Part shown: one piece after another, positions 10,717-20,835 of the stretch
Layout: every line of letters starts with the position of its first letter
Numbering within the stretch: position 1 is the first letter of the stretch
Assembly: GCA_029959085.1 (NCBI GenBank)
Contig: JARWIR010000027.1
Location: forward strand, 1,984,001 to 2,048,000
Length of the DNA stretch: 64,000 nt
From: Nemophila menziesii
Lineage: Eukaryota > Streptophyta > Magnoliopsida > Boraginales > Hydrophyllaceae
Reading direction: 5' to 3'
The notes under the pieces: generated by a model
Told to the model about the DNA's origin: nothing
The model's input: the letters and a program-made list of their open reading frames with translations, nothing else
Databases searched by the model: none
Program-made: the position numbers and the translations under genes

Positions 10717-13700
10717 TTGTTACTTGGAATGTTAGAGGGATGAATAAAAAGCTTAAACAAATTGATTGTTTGAAGCAAGTAGTTAATAAGGATGTTTGGT
10801 TGTTCAGCTTTCTGGAAACCAAGATCAAACAACATAAGTCTAAAGATGTTATTAATTCTATATTTAATAAATGGCAAGTAGCAACAAATTATGCTCATGA
10901 TATTAAAGGGAGAATATGGATGTGTTGGGACCCCACTAAAGTAAATGTTACAATACTAGATATGACTGATCAAGCTATTCTAAGCAAGGTCAAGCATATA
11001 CAATCTAATATTGAATTTTTCTTTACCCCAATATATGCCTTAAATGATGATAAGCTCAGACACCATTTGTGGGGCACACTTAGGGGCTGGAATAGTATCA
11101 TATTAAATGAACCTTGGGCTATTCAAGGGGATTTTAATGAAATTACAAAGATTGAAGAAAGGCTCAATTGTTCATCATTACTTAAAAGCTCAGAAGATAT
11201 GATTGAATGTATAGAGGAGCTAGAACTGACTGATTTGAAATATAATGGTCCACAATATACTTGGACCAATAAAGCTTCAGAAGATGAAATGAGGGCTAGT
11301 AGAATTGACAGAACTTTAGTCAATAATACTTGGATAAATAATTTCCCATTCACTTCTTTGGTACTAAAACCCCCGGGAGTATCTGATCATTGTAGTCAAC
11401 ATTTACAAGTGATTAATGAAAAGAGCAAAGGACCAGTACCTTTCAAATTTTATAATATTTGGATGGAGCACAAAGAATTCTTGCCTCTAGTGGATAAAAT
11501 ATGGAAGGTAGAATTCAAAGGAACCCCAATGTATATCCTCACAAGAAAACTTAAGCTCCTGAAACAGGAACTTAAGAAATTTAATAATAAATACTTCAGA
11601 AATACTGCCAATAATATACTTCATATGCAAGACAGATTGGGGGTGTTACAAGAACAAAGATTAAAGGGTAATAAAGCTAGTAATATTTTACAAGAAGAAA
11701 ACAAGTTATTGGAGGAAATACATAGTGAGAAAGTTAAAGAAGAATCTATTGCGAGACAAAAATCAAGGGCCATCTGGATCTCAGATGGTGAATTAAATAC
11801 TTCATATTTTATGAAATGGATTAATGGTAGAAAAGCTCAAAATACTATAGTTAATATCACAAAAGAAGATGGGAATATTACCACAAAGGAGGAAGAAATT
11901 GAAAATGAATTCCTTACTTATTATAAAAACCTGCTAGGCACAAGAAGAAGTAATCAGGAAATATATGAAGTAGAAATCTTAAAGAAAATATGTAAGAAGA
12001 AAATTGAAGATGACTTACACTCTGAGTTGATTCAGCCTGTTTCAGAGAAAGAAATCAAGAGTGCTATGTTTTCAATAGATAGTTCTAAAAGCCCAGGACC
12101 TGATGGGTATACATCAGCTTTCTATAAAAAGACATGGAGTATAACTGGGACAGATGTGTGTAAAGCAATACAAAGCACACTTAAGGATAATCAGTTACTT
12201 AAGGAAGTTAACTCAGCTGTCATAACACTTATACCAAAGATTCAAAATCCAACTTCAGTCAAAAGTTATAGACCAATTGCCTGTTGCAATGTGATCTATA
12301 AATGTATATCAAAAATAATTGCTAACAGGTTAAAACTCACTCTACCAGGACTGATCTCTAATAATCAATCTGCTTTTATACAAGGCAGAAACATTGGAGA
12401 AAATATACTGATAGCTCAAGAGCTAGTTAGAGGGTACAGTAGAAATCAAATATCAGAAAGATGTGCTTTAAAACTGGATCTTATGAAGGCTTATGATTCA
12501 CTAGATTGGGACTTTGTTATTAAATCTCTAGAGGCACTTGGTTACCCACCCAAAATAATTGAGTGGATTAAGATGTGTCTAACCTCAACTTCTTATAGTA
12601 TCATGATAAATGGGAGGCCAAAAGGCTTCTTTAAGGGTGAGAGAGGGTTGAGACAGGGGGACCCAATCTCTCCCTATCTATTTGTTATTTGTATGGAGGT
12701 ACTTACCCAACTGATGAAGAGTATAGGGGCAAAGAAGGAGTTTGACTGGCATCCCAAATGTAAGAGCTTAAAGTTAAACAATCTTATGTTTGCTGATGAT
12801 CTGATGGTTTTCTTTAAACCATCTGAGAGATCAGCTAAGCTCATTAAGGATTGTCTAAATTTGTTTCACAGATTATCAGGCCTGCAAATAAGCACAAGTA
12901 AGAGTAATATCTTTTATGGTGGGTGTGAAGATAAAACTAAGGAGAATATGTGGAATATACTGCAAATACCTGAGGGGAAACTCCCAATGAAATATCTAGG
13001 AGTGCCTCTAATATCTGGAAGATTAAATATAGAGGATTGTAAACCAATTATATCAAAAATGGTGAAAAATATAGAACATTGGAGTTCAAAGAACTTATCT
13101 TTTGCTGGGAGGCTACAACTGATTAAGATGGTACTGAGCAATTTAGCTTCTTATTGGTATAGCATATTTACTATACCTAAGAAGATTATCAAAGGCATTC
13201 AAAGTAAGATCACTTCATATCTCTGGAAAGGGACTAGTGAAGCTAAAGGTGGTTTTAAAGTAGCATGGGACACCATCTGTTTGCCAATGGAAGAGGGTGG
13301 CTTGGGGATCAAGAATCCTTACTATCAGAACCAAGCCTCCACTCTTAAATTGCTATGGAACTGTTGTTTCCCGAGGAATACACTATGGTCCAATTGGGTA
13401 CAACAGGTCCTTCTTAAAGGTAAATCTTTCTGGCAAGTGGATATCCCTCAAGATACATCATGGGGATGGAGGAAAATATTGAAATTAAGATATTTAGCTA
13501 AGGACTTTATTGCTTATAACATTGGAAATGGCAGAAACATATCTCTTTGGTGGGACTACTGGCTTCCAAATAGTAAGAGACTTTGTGATATACAAAGAAG
13601 CAGTTTAGCTTCAGGGTACTTCACTGATAGTAAGCTATCTCAGTTTATTAATAAAGAACAATGGAAATGGCCTGCAAGATTTACATTCATGGAAGAAATT

Positions 13701-14327
13701 ACAGAAGAGACACAACATAATTATAAAGTAGAAGACAAGATTATATGGAAATATACAAAGAGAGGAGTTTTTACCTTTCGAGAAACCTATGAAAGGATCC
13801 GAATTAAGCAACCTGTAAAAGAATGGAGCAGGGTTATTTGGAACTCAAAAGGTTACCCAAGATATAAATTCATACTGTGGTTGGTTCATCGGGACAGATT
13901 AGCTACAAAACAAAGATTAATCACATGGGGGGTTATTTCTAACCCTATATGTGAGTTCTGCTATCTGAAGAGCGAAGATCGTAACCATATATACTGGGAA
14001 TGCTCAGTAACTAACAGGATCTGGTCTAAGTGTTTACAAACTCAGGGGATTAAAGTGAAACTTACTGATTGGGAGTCGCTTATGAGGTGGTTTGTCTCTC
14101 AACACAATACGAGTAGTACTTCAGACAACATCTTGAAGGCTCTTCTATCGGTGGCCGTATACTTGATTTGGATTGAACGTAATAACCGGATATTCAAGAA
14201 GGAGTTTAAATCGGAGGATACGCTATTTGACGAGATAGCTTTGGCCTTCCGAGAGAACCTAACAAGGTTTCAGAAGGAGAGAGAGAGAAAAGTAGTAGAG
14301 CTGACTTTAGCGAAGTGGTGTAAGTGA
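10713..14327 (+). CDS. LINE ORF2: endonuclease / reverse transcriptase
   Basis: 1204 aa. An APE-type endonuclease comes first (W5-N6 in TWNVRG, E35 in FLETK, QGDFNE, SRIDRTL, VSDH). The reverse transcriptase follows with SPGPDGY, YRPIACCNVIYK, NQSAFIQGR, KLDLMKAYDSLDW, GLRQGDPISPYLF and the catalytic FADD at residues 693-696. Then come the post-RT region (GNGRNISLWWDYW) and the zf-RVT finger CEFCYLKSEDRNHIYWEC. There is no distinct RNase H domain at the end. The product nicks target DNA and copies the LINE RNA in place. The start codon lies within the last codons of ORF1, which suggests coupled translation. The frame is unbroken. Confidence 0.96.
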   Translation: MIVTWNVRGMNKKLKQIDCLKQVVNKDVWLFSFLETKIKQHKSKDVINSIFNKWQVATNYAHDIKGRIWMCWDPTKVNVTILDMTDQAILSKVKHIQSNIEFFFTPIYALNDDKLRHHLWGTLRGWNSIILNEPWAIQGDFNEITKIEERLNCSSLLKSSEDMIECIEELELTDLKYNGPQYTWTNKASEDEMRASRIDRTLVNNTWINNFPFTSLVLKPPGVSDHCSQHLQVINEKSKGPVPFKFYNIWMEHKEFLPLVDKIWKVEFKGTPMYILTRKLKLLKQELKKFNNKYFRNTANNILHMQDRLGVLQEQRLKGNKASNILQEENKLLEEIHSEKVKEESIARQKSRAIWISDGELNTSYFMKWINGRKAQNTIVNITKEDGNITTKEEEIENEFLTYYKNLLGTRRSNQEIYEVEILKKICKKKIEDDLHSELIQPVSEKEIKSAMFSIDSSKSPGPDGYTSAFYKKTWSITGTDVCKAIQSTLKDNQLLKEVNSAVITLIPKIQNPTSVKSYRPIACCNVIYKCISKIIANRLKLTLPGLISNNQSAFIQGRNIGENILIAQELVRGYSRNQISERCALKLDLMKAYDSLDWDFVIKSLEALGYPPKIIEWIKMCLTSTSYSIMINGRPKGFFKGERGLRQGDPISPYLFVICMEVLTQLMKSIGAKKEFDWHPKCKSLKLNNLMFADDLMVFFKPSERSAKLIKDCLNLFHRLSGLQISTSKSNIFYGGCEDKTKENMWNILQIPEGKLPMKYLGVPLISGRLNIEDCKPIISKMVKNIEHWSSKNLSFAGRLQLIKMVLSNLASYWYSIFTIPKKIIKGIQSKITSYLWKGTSEAKGGFKVAWDTICLPMEEGGLGIKNPYYQNQASTLKLLWNCCFPRNTLWSNWVQQVLLKGKSFWQVDIPQDTSWGWRKILKLRYLAKDFIAYNIGNGRNISLWWDYWLPNSKRLCDIQRSSLASGYFTDSKLSQFINKEQWKWPARFTFMEEITEETQHNYKVEDKIIWKYTKRGVFTFRETYERIRIKQPVKEWSRVIWNSKGYPRYKFILWLVHRDRLATKQRLITWGVISNPICEFCYLKSEDRNHIYWECSVTNRIWSKCLQTQGIKVKLTDWESLMRWFVSQHNTSSTSDNILKALLSVAVYLIWIERNNRIFKKEFKSEDTLFDEIALAFRENLTRFQKERERKVVELTLAKWCK

Positions 14328-14566
14328 AAAGGCGGTGTACTTTGTGTACTTAGATGGACTTCGATAGATTCTAGTTTGTCTTATTATGTTGTTGGTTTAA
14401 AAATGTAAATGGGCCTAATGGACCCATTAGGTAGGAATTAGACTAGCCCACTAGTTAGTCTAAAATGTAATAGGCCTTAAAAAAAAAGCCCATGTACGTT
14501 GATATGTTTGAGTTATAATATAATTTGCTACTTGCCCAGCAAAAAAAAAAAATAAGTGATAACATC

Positions 14567-15250
14567 TGGGGTTATACCCTTATCTTTCATCTCACAGAAT
14601 AACTTATCCTTGCATAGACAATCAATTACAGTGCTATAAGATTGGATGCTAACTTTAGAAATCCCCCTAATTTCAAATACTCTGAGCCATTCAAGAGCCT
14701 TAAGTGTATGTCCATGTTTGCAAAGGCCATTCAGTACAACCCCTAATGCAACTTCACTTGGCTCACAAAGTTTTTCTCTGGTGCCTCAGCTCCTCTATCT
14801 TCACCAAAGAGACCCTTTATCAGGTTGGTATAGGTAACCACATTAGGGACAAACCCACACTTGAAGAAACAACCCAGAATCGCAAAGCCTGAACTAATGC
14901 GTTTTAAACAACAGTAACAATTCAAAGTAATATTCATCTATAGGAGCACCTAACATCCGCATTTCTTTGAAAAGAGAAACAACACCGGAGTGTTCTTTCA
15001 GCTTTACAACAACACACAATAGAAGGCTTAGGTCTCATCCGGATCATTCGATTCAGCGCAAATCGAGCTTCTTCAACATTATTAATATCTTTCCAAAAAA
15101 ATTGGACGAAATTGAACCGTTAAAGAATTGGAAAAAAGGGTTCAAGGAGGAAGGAGAAGATCGAAAGCAGATCCGAAACCACCCAATTGAACAAGTATTC
15201 AGCTTCATTTCAACCCCGGTTTCTTTTTTATCTTTTTGTTCTGAAATCAA
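14567..15250 (-). pseudogene. Rf-like PPR gene relic, proximal part
   Basis: Continuation of the relic at 8279-9085. The minus strand shows GFVPNVVTYTNLIKGLFGE (about 14850-14790), CDSGLFLQ-type repeat residues just upstream in another frame, HSGVVSLFKEMRMLGAPIDE (about 15000-14940), and towards 14600 YSTVIDCLCKDKLFCEMKDKG followed by a DVIT motif that joins the distal part across the LINE. Frameshifts are frequent. A possible N-terminal leader rich in Ser/Phe/Leu lies at 15250-15053 and could once have been an organelle transit peptide. Confidence 0.75.
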
Positions 15251-15574
15251 AAGGTAGGTTACCTCTTTTTTCTTTGTATGGTTTACCTTTTTAGATGTAC
15301 ATGGGTTTTTGGTGATTTTTTTATATTAATTTTAGTTATAAAATTAACGAGGTTATAAAGAAAGATAATCATGTAGAATTCAGATTTTGGTACAATATAA
15401 TATTATGTCATAGAAAAACGTAAGTATATACGCATCTACTTGCTTAAGTTTCAAGTCATTTCTATACTATATGACTTTATCCGATATTATCCACCAATAA
15501 TTAGATAATTCATTATACTCTCCTCCTTGGATATTCACGGGAGGACATGTCTCATTAAAACCTTGTCAAGAAAA
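15251..15574. other. Unassigned AT-rich stretch
   Basis: No coding or repeat family recognised between the PPR relic and the LTR fragment. The LTR homology begins abruptly near 15575, so the 5' part of that LTR is deleted here. Confidence 0.4.
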
Positions 15575-15721
15575 CTTATTACTTTCCATACGAATTTGAG
15601 TTGGACTAGGAATCCATTACTTTCCTTCTCCTTCAAGAAAACGAATTAGGTCTTCCTATACCCTATAAATACGGCCTCTTAACACTCTAAAATCATCCTT
15701 GGCCAGACCTTAAGGCCAAGA
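15575..15721 (+). mobile_element. Athila-type LTR fragment, left piece
   Basis: Matches the middle of the LTR at 28565-29840 in the opposite orientation: CCATACGAATTTGAGTTGG, AACGAATTAGGTCTTCCTAT, CCCTATAAATAC, CCTTGGCCAGACC. The sequence CCCTATAAATAC is the probable TATA region. The LTR is cut by the CACTA element beginning at 15722 and resumes at 21461. The first roughly 500 bp of the LTR are missing. Confidence 0.8.
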
Positions 15722-15740
15722 CACTACTCCGCGTCAAGCT

Positions 15741-16070
15741 ACTAGCGACTACATGAGTAGTCGCTAGAAGTTTAAAAAGTAGTCGCTAGACGTTAGTTCA
15801 TGGTTCTAGCGACTACAAGTAGTCGCTAGAAATTAGTCGCGATAAACTTGTCGTTAGAAGCTAAACCTTACGACTACTGGGCAATAAGTAGTCGTTAGAG
15901 CTTGGGTTGGTATTAACGACTACAATGTAGTCGCTAGATTACGCAACTCCTAGCGACTACTTTGTAGTCGAGAAACGTGAACAACATCAACGACTACAAT
16001 GTAGTCGTTAATTTCTAAAGATATGGCGACTACTGTTTGTAGTCAATGTCGACTACAATGTAGTCGGTAA
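15741..16070. repeat. CACTA subterminal inverted motifs, left array
   Basis: About a dozen copies of TAGCGACTAC or its complement GTAGTCGCTA and close variants (AACGACTAC, GTAGTCGTTA), often paired as short palindromes around a 4-6 bp centre. In En/Spm elements TnpA binds short subterminal motifs to bring the ends together; these are the likely equivalents here (inference from family). Confidence 0.8.
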
Positions 16071-16257
16071 TAATAATTTTTTATTTTTAAAAAAAATAAA
16101 AAAACACAATTTTCGAATTTTTTTTAATTGCATTTCTGTAATTAAAAATAATTCGAAAATCATATTTTTTTATTTTTTTTTAAAATAAAAAATATAAAAA
16201 TAATAATAAAATTAACAATTCTAAATAATTAATTAAAATATTAAATTAAACCAAATT

Positions 16258-16335
16258 CAAACCCGGTCAAGCCAGGTCAAAGTCAAACCCGGTCAAGCCA
16301 GGTCAAAGTCAAACCTGGTCAAGCCAGGTAAAAGT
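16258..16335. repeat. Three tandem 26-bp units
   Basis: Units begin at 16258, 16284 and 16310; the first two are identical, and the third differs at a few positions. Each contains CCCGGTCAAG and CCAGGTCAAAGT, so W-box cores (TTGAC on the minus strand) recur here as in the satellite at 19781. They sit downstream of the TnpA-like stop codon, in its likely 3' UTR. Confidence 0.75.
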
Positions 16336-16430
16336 CACCAAACATAAAACCATTACACAAGTCTTAGTACAAACCAAAAAAAATAAAGTCTTTATCCGAA
16401 TAGTCTTAAAATAAAATAAATAAAACATCA

Positions 16431-18165
16431 CTAAAATCCTTGCCGTCTATAAATGTCTTCCTCATTCCCGAGCACGTCATCATCTTCATCCAAATCAATA
16501 TCCATCTCAACATCTTCACCACTACTACTACTATCATCATCTGAGTCATCGCTAGGAGGAGTGGGGCCCGCATTCATAGGCTGGAAGGGGGCCTCGCCTT
16601 TATCCGCCCTCAACTGATTAACGTATGCGATGGCATCATTCACAGTAGCCATCGAAAAAGGTGCAGGCGCGGTGCTAGTAGAATCTTCAGGGCGGGGGAA
16701 TGGGGGAAGACCGCTGGACAATCGGAGCTCGTTAATAGCCGCCATCATCTCCTCGTGTTGCTCGTTCCGGGCTGGAGTAGTCTTAGCCTTGTTCTTCGAT
16801 TTTCCTGGACGGCCAATGCCCGGAATAAAGCTCCTCTTCGGTGACCCAACCTCCTTCGCGGTCCTCCTCACGTAATCGTATTGCTCCTTTTGACTCAATC
16901 CTCCCCAATCGCCTGACTCTGATTGACTTTGAGTCACCTTTTCCTTCATCGCGTCCTTGAGCAATTTCTGTTACATAAAAAACAATATATCAATTAAATT
17001 TGATAATAAATGAAAAAATTAATTAAAACAATCTAATAAAGAAAAACTTACATCGGCTCTTTCGTACCCCACAGACCTCCACTCTTTCGTCTTCTTTGTC
17101 TTCCCCACCACCTCGTAAAAAGCACCCATACGCGGAATCGGGATGTCTTGTTCGGTAGACTCATCCCTTATCACCAGATTCCCTCCCGGGATTAATTCTT
17201 CACCCTGTTTCAAGAAAATAAAGAATATTCAAAATAAATTATAAATTAATTAAAAAAAATTTACTTAAATAAAAAATTACCTCGTATAGCATATCCCGAG
17301 TTCGGGAATACCTCCTCGACCCCGCTCCACTCTTGTTTTTCTGCTTTTCTCGATTCTTTTGATTTTCTTTTGCTTGATTCTGAAAAAATATAAAATTCAT
17401 TTATTAATAAAAACAATTATAATTTTAAATATATACGAAAATTAAAATTAATCAAAAATAAACCTTAGCTTTTCTCGAGCCCCAATACTCGCAGCACAAA
17501 GCCCACGCCTCATCTGACATCCAATCCGGCTTCAAACCCTTTCTCCAAAAATGCTTCTTCACGTAGTATTTGTAGTCTTTAAACCTCATCCTCATTGTGT
17601 CGTCCAAATTCCCAAAAATCTTGTTCCAATCTTTCCTCTTTCTCCAATCATTTATGTTAAAATATTTCTGTAAAAAAAATACATTAGTTAAATTTAAATA
17701 AGAATAATAAATTAAGTTAAAAAAAATTTAACAATTAAATTAAATACCGATAATCTCTTAATAACAGCGTTTTTGTCCGCCTCCGGCACTTTTCTCCAAG
17801 ACGGGTGATAGAGCGGAATCCTCTCTCGTACTGCGATTCCAATAACTTGAGCAACGTGGTGCCCGTACTTGCCCGGACTCCACGTGTCGTCTAACGCACA
17901 AAAGTTGACCGGCAAAGGCCACCCAACTTCCTTAAGTGCCTTCATCGCAGTCTTTAAGGCACCTCCACCCCTTGTTCTCCGTCTAGGGGGATCTGTTTTA
18001 ACATTACATTAACTATTAGTGACTTTATTTTTTAACAAAGTATTGAGTTGAATTTGTTTTTTTACCAGGCTGGTTTGCACAGTCGGCTAGGTTTCGGTTC
18101 GGATTCTCGTTTGGGTCCCTCCCACCACCAGCCCCTCCGTGCTGTCGAGTCATGACATCGGCCAT
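16431..18165 (-). CDS. CACTA TnpA-like protein (Transposase_24 / Ptta family)
   Basis: Six exons with GT-AG introns: 18165-18066, 17992-17748, 17667-17464, 17379-17281, 17204-17052, 16967-16431. Together they give 445 aa and a stop. Start MADVMTRQHGG; Gly/Arg/Asn-rich N-terminus; then the plant Ptta/En-Spm domain (GKYGHHVAQVIGIAVRERIP, NDWRKRKDWNKIFG, DEAWALCCEYWGSRKAK); then a region usual in these proteins (RDMLYE ... IPIPRMGAFYEVVG). The C-terminus is acidic (SDDDSSSSGEDVEMDIDLDEDDD). It probably binds the subterminal motifs and regulates transposition. All splice phases fit, so the gene looks intact. The only close context is the CACTA itself. Confidence 0.85.
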
Positions 18166-18354
18166 CTAGCAATTTATAGGTAAATTAAAATACAGAATAA
18201 AAAATAACATAAAAAATACTAAATTATTACATCACCAAAAATAAAAAACATGAAAATAAAATTAAATAAATTATTACAATCATAAATAAAATAAATCAAA
18301 TAAATTATAAACGTCCATATTTAATTCCATAAATATTCCTATATATATTTTTAA

Positions 18355-18745
18355 ATTGCATAAAAGTCCTTATTTAATTTTTCTAAAGTTGCATAAAAAT
18401 TCCTATATATTTTTTTAAATTGCATAAAAGTCCCTAAAGTCCATATTTAATTTTTCTTAAATAGCATAAAAATTCCTAAATATTTTTTAAAATTGCATAA
18501 TAGTCCCTAAAATCCATATTTAGTTTTTCTTAAATTTCATGAAAGTCCCTATGTAGTTTTAAATTGCATAAAAGTCCCAATTTATTTTTTCTAAAATTTC
18601 ATGAAAGTCCTTATTCATTATTATAAAATTGCATAAAGGTCCTTATATATTTTTTTAAATTGCATAAAGGTCCCTATATATTTTTTAACACATAACAAAG
18701 ATTAAAAATTTGCATAAAGGTCCCTATATATTTTGTAACACATAA
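18355..18745. repeat. Degenerate TTGCATAAARGTCC repeats
   Basis: Nine or so loosely spaced copies of a unit beginning TTGCATAAAAGTCC or TTGCATAAAGGTCC and followed by TATATATTTTTTAAA or TTTAATTTTTCTAAA; spacing is about 30-45 bp. The array is upstream of the TnpA-like gene. The remainder of 18166-19410 is AT-rich with no other feature. Confidence 0.6.
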
Positions 18746-19410
18746 CAAAGATTAATCTAACATTTTCTAAAAAACATAACAAAGATTACAAAAATTCCAA
18801 AAAATCATCCTACTAAATTTTCAAACAAAAACCATGAATAACTTGTTTAAATTAACAAAAACCAAACCCTATTAACACTAATCATTCTCGGAATTAAGAA
18901 TCAAGCATCAAAAAAAGGAAAAAAATTTAAGTAGATTTCACAAATTAATTTTTTCACCCATTTAACATCAATTTTTGGTTTAAAAAATTCATACAACACT
19001 CTAATTACACCCTACTATTTTCGAAATTAAAAATAACATGTAATCATCAAATAAAAAAAAAGACATGAAAATTAAAAATAAAAAATTGGTTGGAATACTA
19101 ACCTTTTTGGATGAAATTGGAGATGATTTGGTGTTGAATCCATACCATATTGATTCGGAATGAAACACAAACAAAAAAAAAAATTAATTAGAAATGTAAA
19201 AATGGAGGAAAGAAGCTTAATATAAGGTTGAAAATGGAAGAGAATGAGATTTGGTGTTGGATTAGCTTACCTTTGATGAAGATATGGTGTTGGAATGGAA
19301 TGGAATCGCCCCTTGGAGTGGTTGAATGAAGCTCTCGTTTTTCAGAAATTTTGTTTGAGGAATGAGAGTGAAGAAATGAGCTCTCGGTTTAGATATAGGG
19401 TTTTCTTTCT

Positions 19411-19701
19411 AGCGACTACTTTGTGTAGTCGCTAGAATCAAGAAAGTAGTCGCTAGATTAGTGGTTACTTACACGTGTCTTGATATTGACCACGTCAACA
19501 AGCTACTAGCGACTACAATGTAGTCGCTAGATTGAAAAGTAAAACGCGTGTACATTGAGTGGGCGGGAAAACTGACCGCCATGGTTTTGGGGAATTTATT
19601 TCGTTGTCTAGCGACTACAATGTAGTCGCTAGTGCTCTAGAATCATTAGCGACTAGTTCATGTACATGAACTAGTCGCTATAAGTAAAATGTAGTCGCTA
19701 G
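19411..19701. repeat. TAGCGACTAC inverted motifs, second array
   Basis: Repeats of the same TAGCGACTAC/GTAGTCGCTA motif as the left array, including perfect pairs such as TAGCGACTACAATGTAGTCG. The array lies about 1.2 kb upstream of the TnpA-like start codon and is internal to the element as it stands, because DUF4216 coding sequence lies further right. It may be the original 5' subterminal region, or a promoter-proximal binding array for self-regulation. Confidence 0.75.
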
Positions 19702-19780
19702 ATTTTTTTTTTTTTTCCAAAAAAAACACTAAACACTATACAATTATCCAATATTTTAATTCAATACCAAATAATTATTT

Positions 19781-20768
19781 AAATTAAAGTTGAGTGTTTT
19801 GAGTCAAAGTTGAGTGTTTAGAGTCAAAGTTGAGTGTTTGTGGTCAAAGTTAAGTGTTTCGAGTCAAAGTTGAGTGTTTGTGGTCAAAGTTAAGTGTTTC
19901 GAGTCAAAGTTGAGTGTTTGTGGTCAAAGTTAAGTGTTTCGAGTCAAAGTTGAGTGTTTGTGGTCAAAGTTGAGTGTTTGTGGTCAAAGTTGAGTGTTTC
20001 GAGTCAAAGTTGAGTGTTTGTGGTCAAAGTTAAGTGTTTTGAGTCAAAGTTGAGTGTTTTGAGTCAAAGTTGAGTGTTTGGAGTCAAAGTTGAGTGTTTT
20101 GAGTCAAAGTTGAGTGTTTGGAGTCAAAGTTGAGTGTTTTGAGTCAAAGTTGAGTGTTTTGAGTCAAAGTTGAGTGTTTGTGGTCAAAGTTGAGTGTTTT
20201 GAGTCAAAGTTGAGTGTTTGTGGTCAAAGTTGAGTGTTTTGAGTCAAAGTTGAGTGTTTTGAGTCAAAGTTGAGTGTTTTGAGTCAAAGTTGAGTGTTTG
20301 TGGTCAAAGTTGAGTGTTTCGAGTCAAAGTTGAGTGTTTGTGGTCAAAGTTAAGTGTTTTGAGTCAAAGTTGAGTGTTTTGAGTCAAAGTTGAGTGTTTG
20401 GAGTCAAAGTTGAGTGTTTTGAGTCAAAGTTGAGTGTTTCGAGTCAAAGTTGAGTGTTTGTGGTCAAAGTTGAGTGTTTCGAGTCAAAGTTGAGTGTTTG
20501 TGGTCAAAGTTAAGTGTTTTGAGTCAAAGTTGAGTGTTTCGAGTCAAAGTTGAGTGTTTGTGGTCAAAGTTAAGTGTTTTGAGTCAAAGTTGAGTGTTTC
20601 GAGTCAAAGTTGAGTGTTTGTGGTCAAAGTTAAGTGTTTTGAGTCAAAGTTGAGTGTTTTGAGTCAAAGTTGAGTGTTTGTGGTCAAAGTTGAGTGTTTG
20701 TGGTCAAAGTTGAGTGTTTCGAGTCAAAGTTGAGTGTTTTGAGTCAAAGTTGAGTGTTTAGAGTCAAA
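19781..20768. repeat. 20-bp minisatellite, about 48 units
   Basis: From 19801 to 20760 the period is exactly 20 bp with no indel: 48 full units of GAGTCAAAGTTGAGTGTTTN or the variant TGGTCAAAGTTRAGTGTTTN. A decayed unit lies at 19781-19800, and a partial one follows 20760. TGG-type units always follow a unit ending in G, and in the first part the two types alternate as 40-bp dimers. Every unit contains a W-box on the minus strand (TTGACT or TTGACC). Confidence 0.97.
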
Positions 20769-20835
20769 TCATCCAAATATAAAAAGTTTAAGTAAATAAA
20801 ATGTTTTAATACAAATAAACCCAAAAAAAAAACTC

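Larger units (their letters stand above)
9102..14550 (+). mobile_element. Complete L1-type LINE, two intact ORFs
   Basis: A 5449-bp non-LTR retrotransposon with a 295-bp 5' leader, ORF1 (9397-10716), ORF2 (10713-14327), a 3' UTR of about 210 bp and a terminal A-run at 14541-14550. It is flanked by the 16-bp duplication AATAAGTGATAACATC at 9086-9101 and 14551-14566; its first two bases could also be poly(A). Neither ORF contains a stop, and the motifs for endonuclease, reverse transcriptase and the zinc finger are present. It looks recent and possibly still competent. It is inserted in the PPR relic within the codons for DVITYS. Confidence 0.95.

Noticed and set aside
19690..19760. Right terminus of a smaller CACTA near 19700
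   Set aside because: I looked for a TAGTG end with a 3-bp duplication matching the left flank; only internal TAGTG and CACTA strings occur, so no terminus can be placed here.
19781..20768. CRISPR-like regular array
   Set aside because: The units are contiguous 20-bp tandem repeats without unique spacers, in a plant CACTA element; it is a minisatellite.
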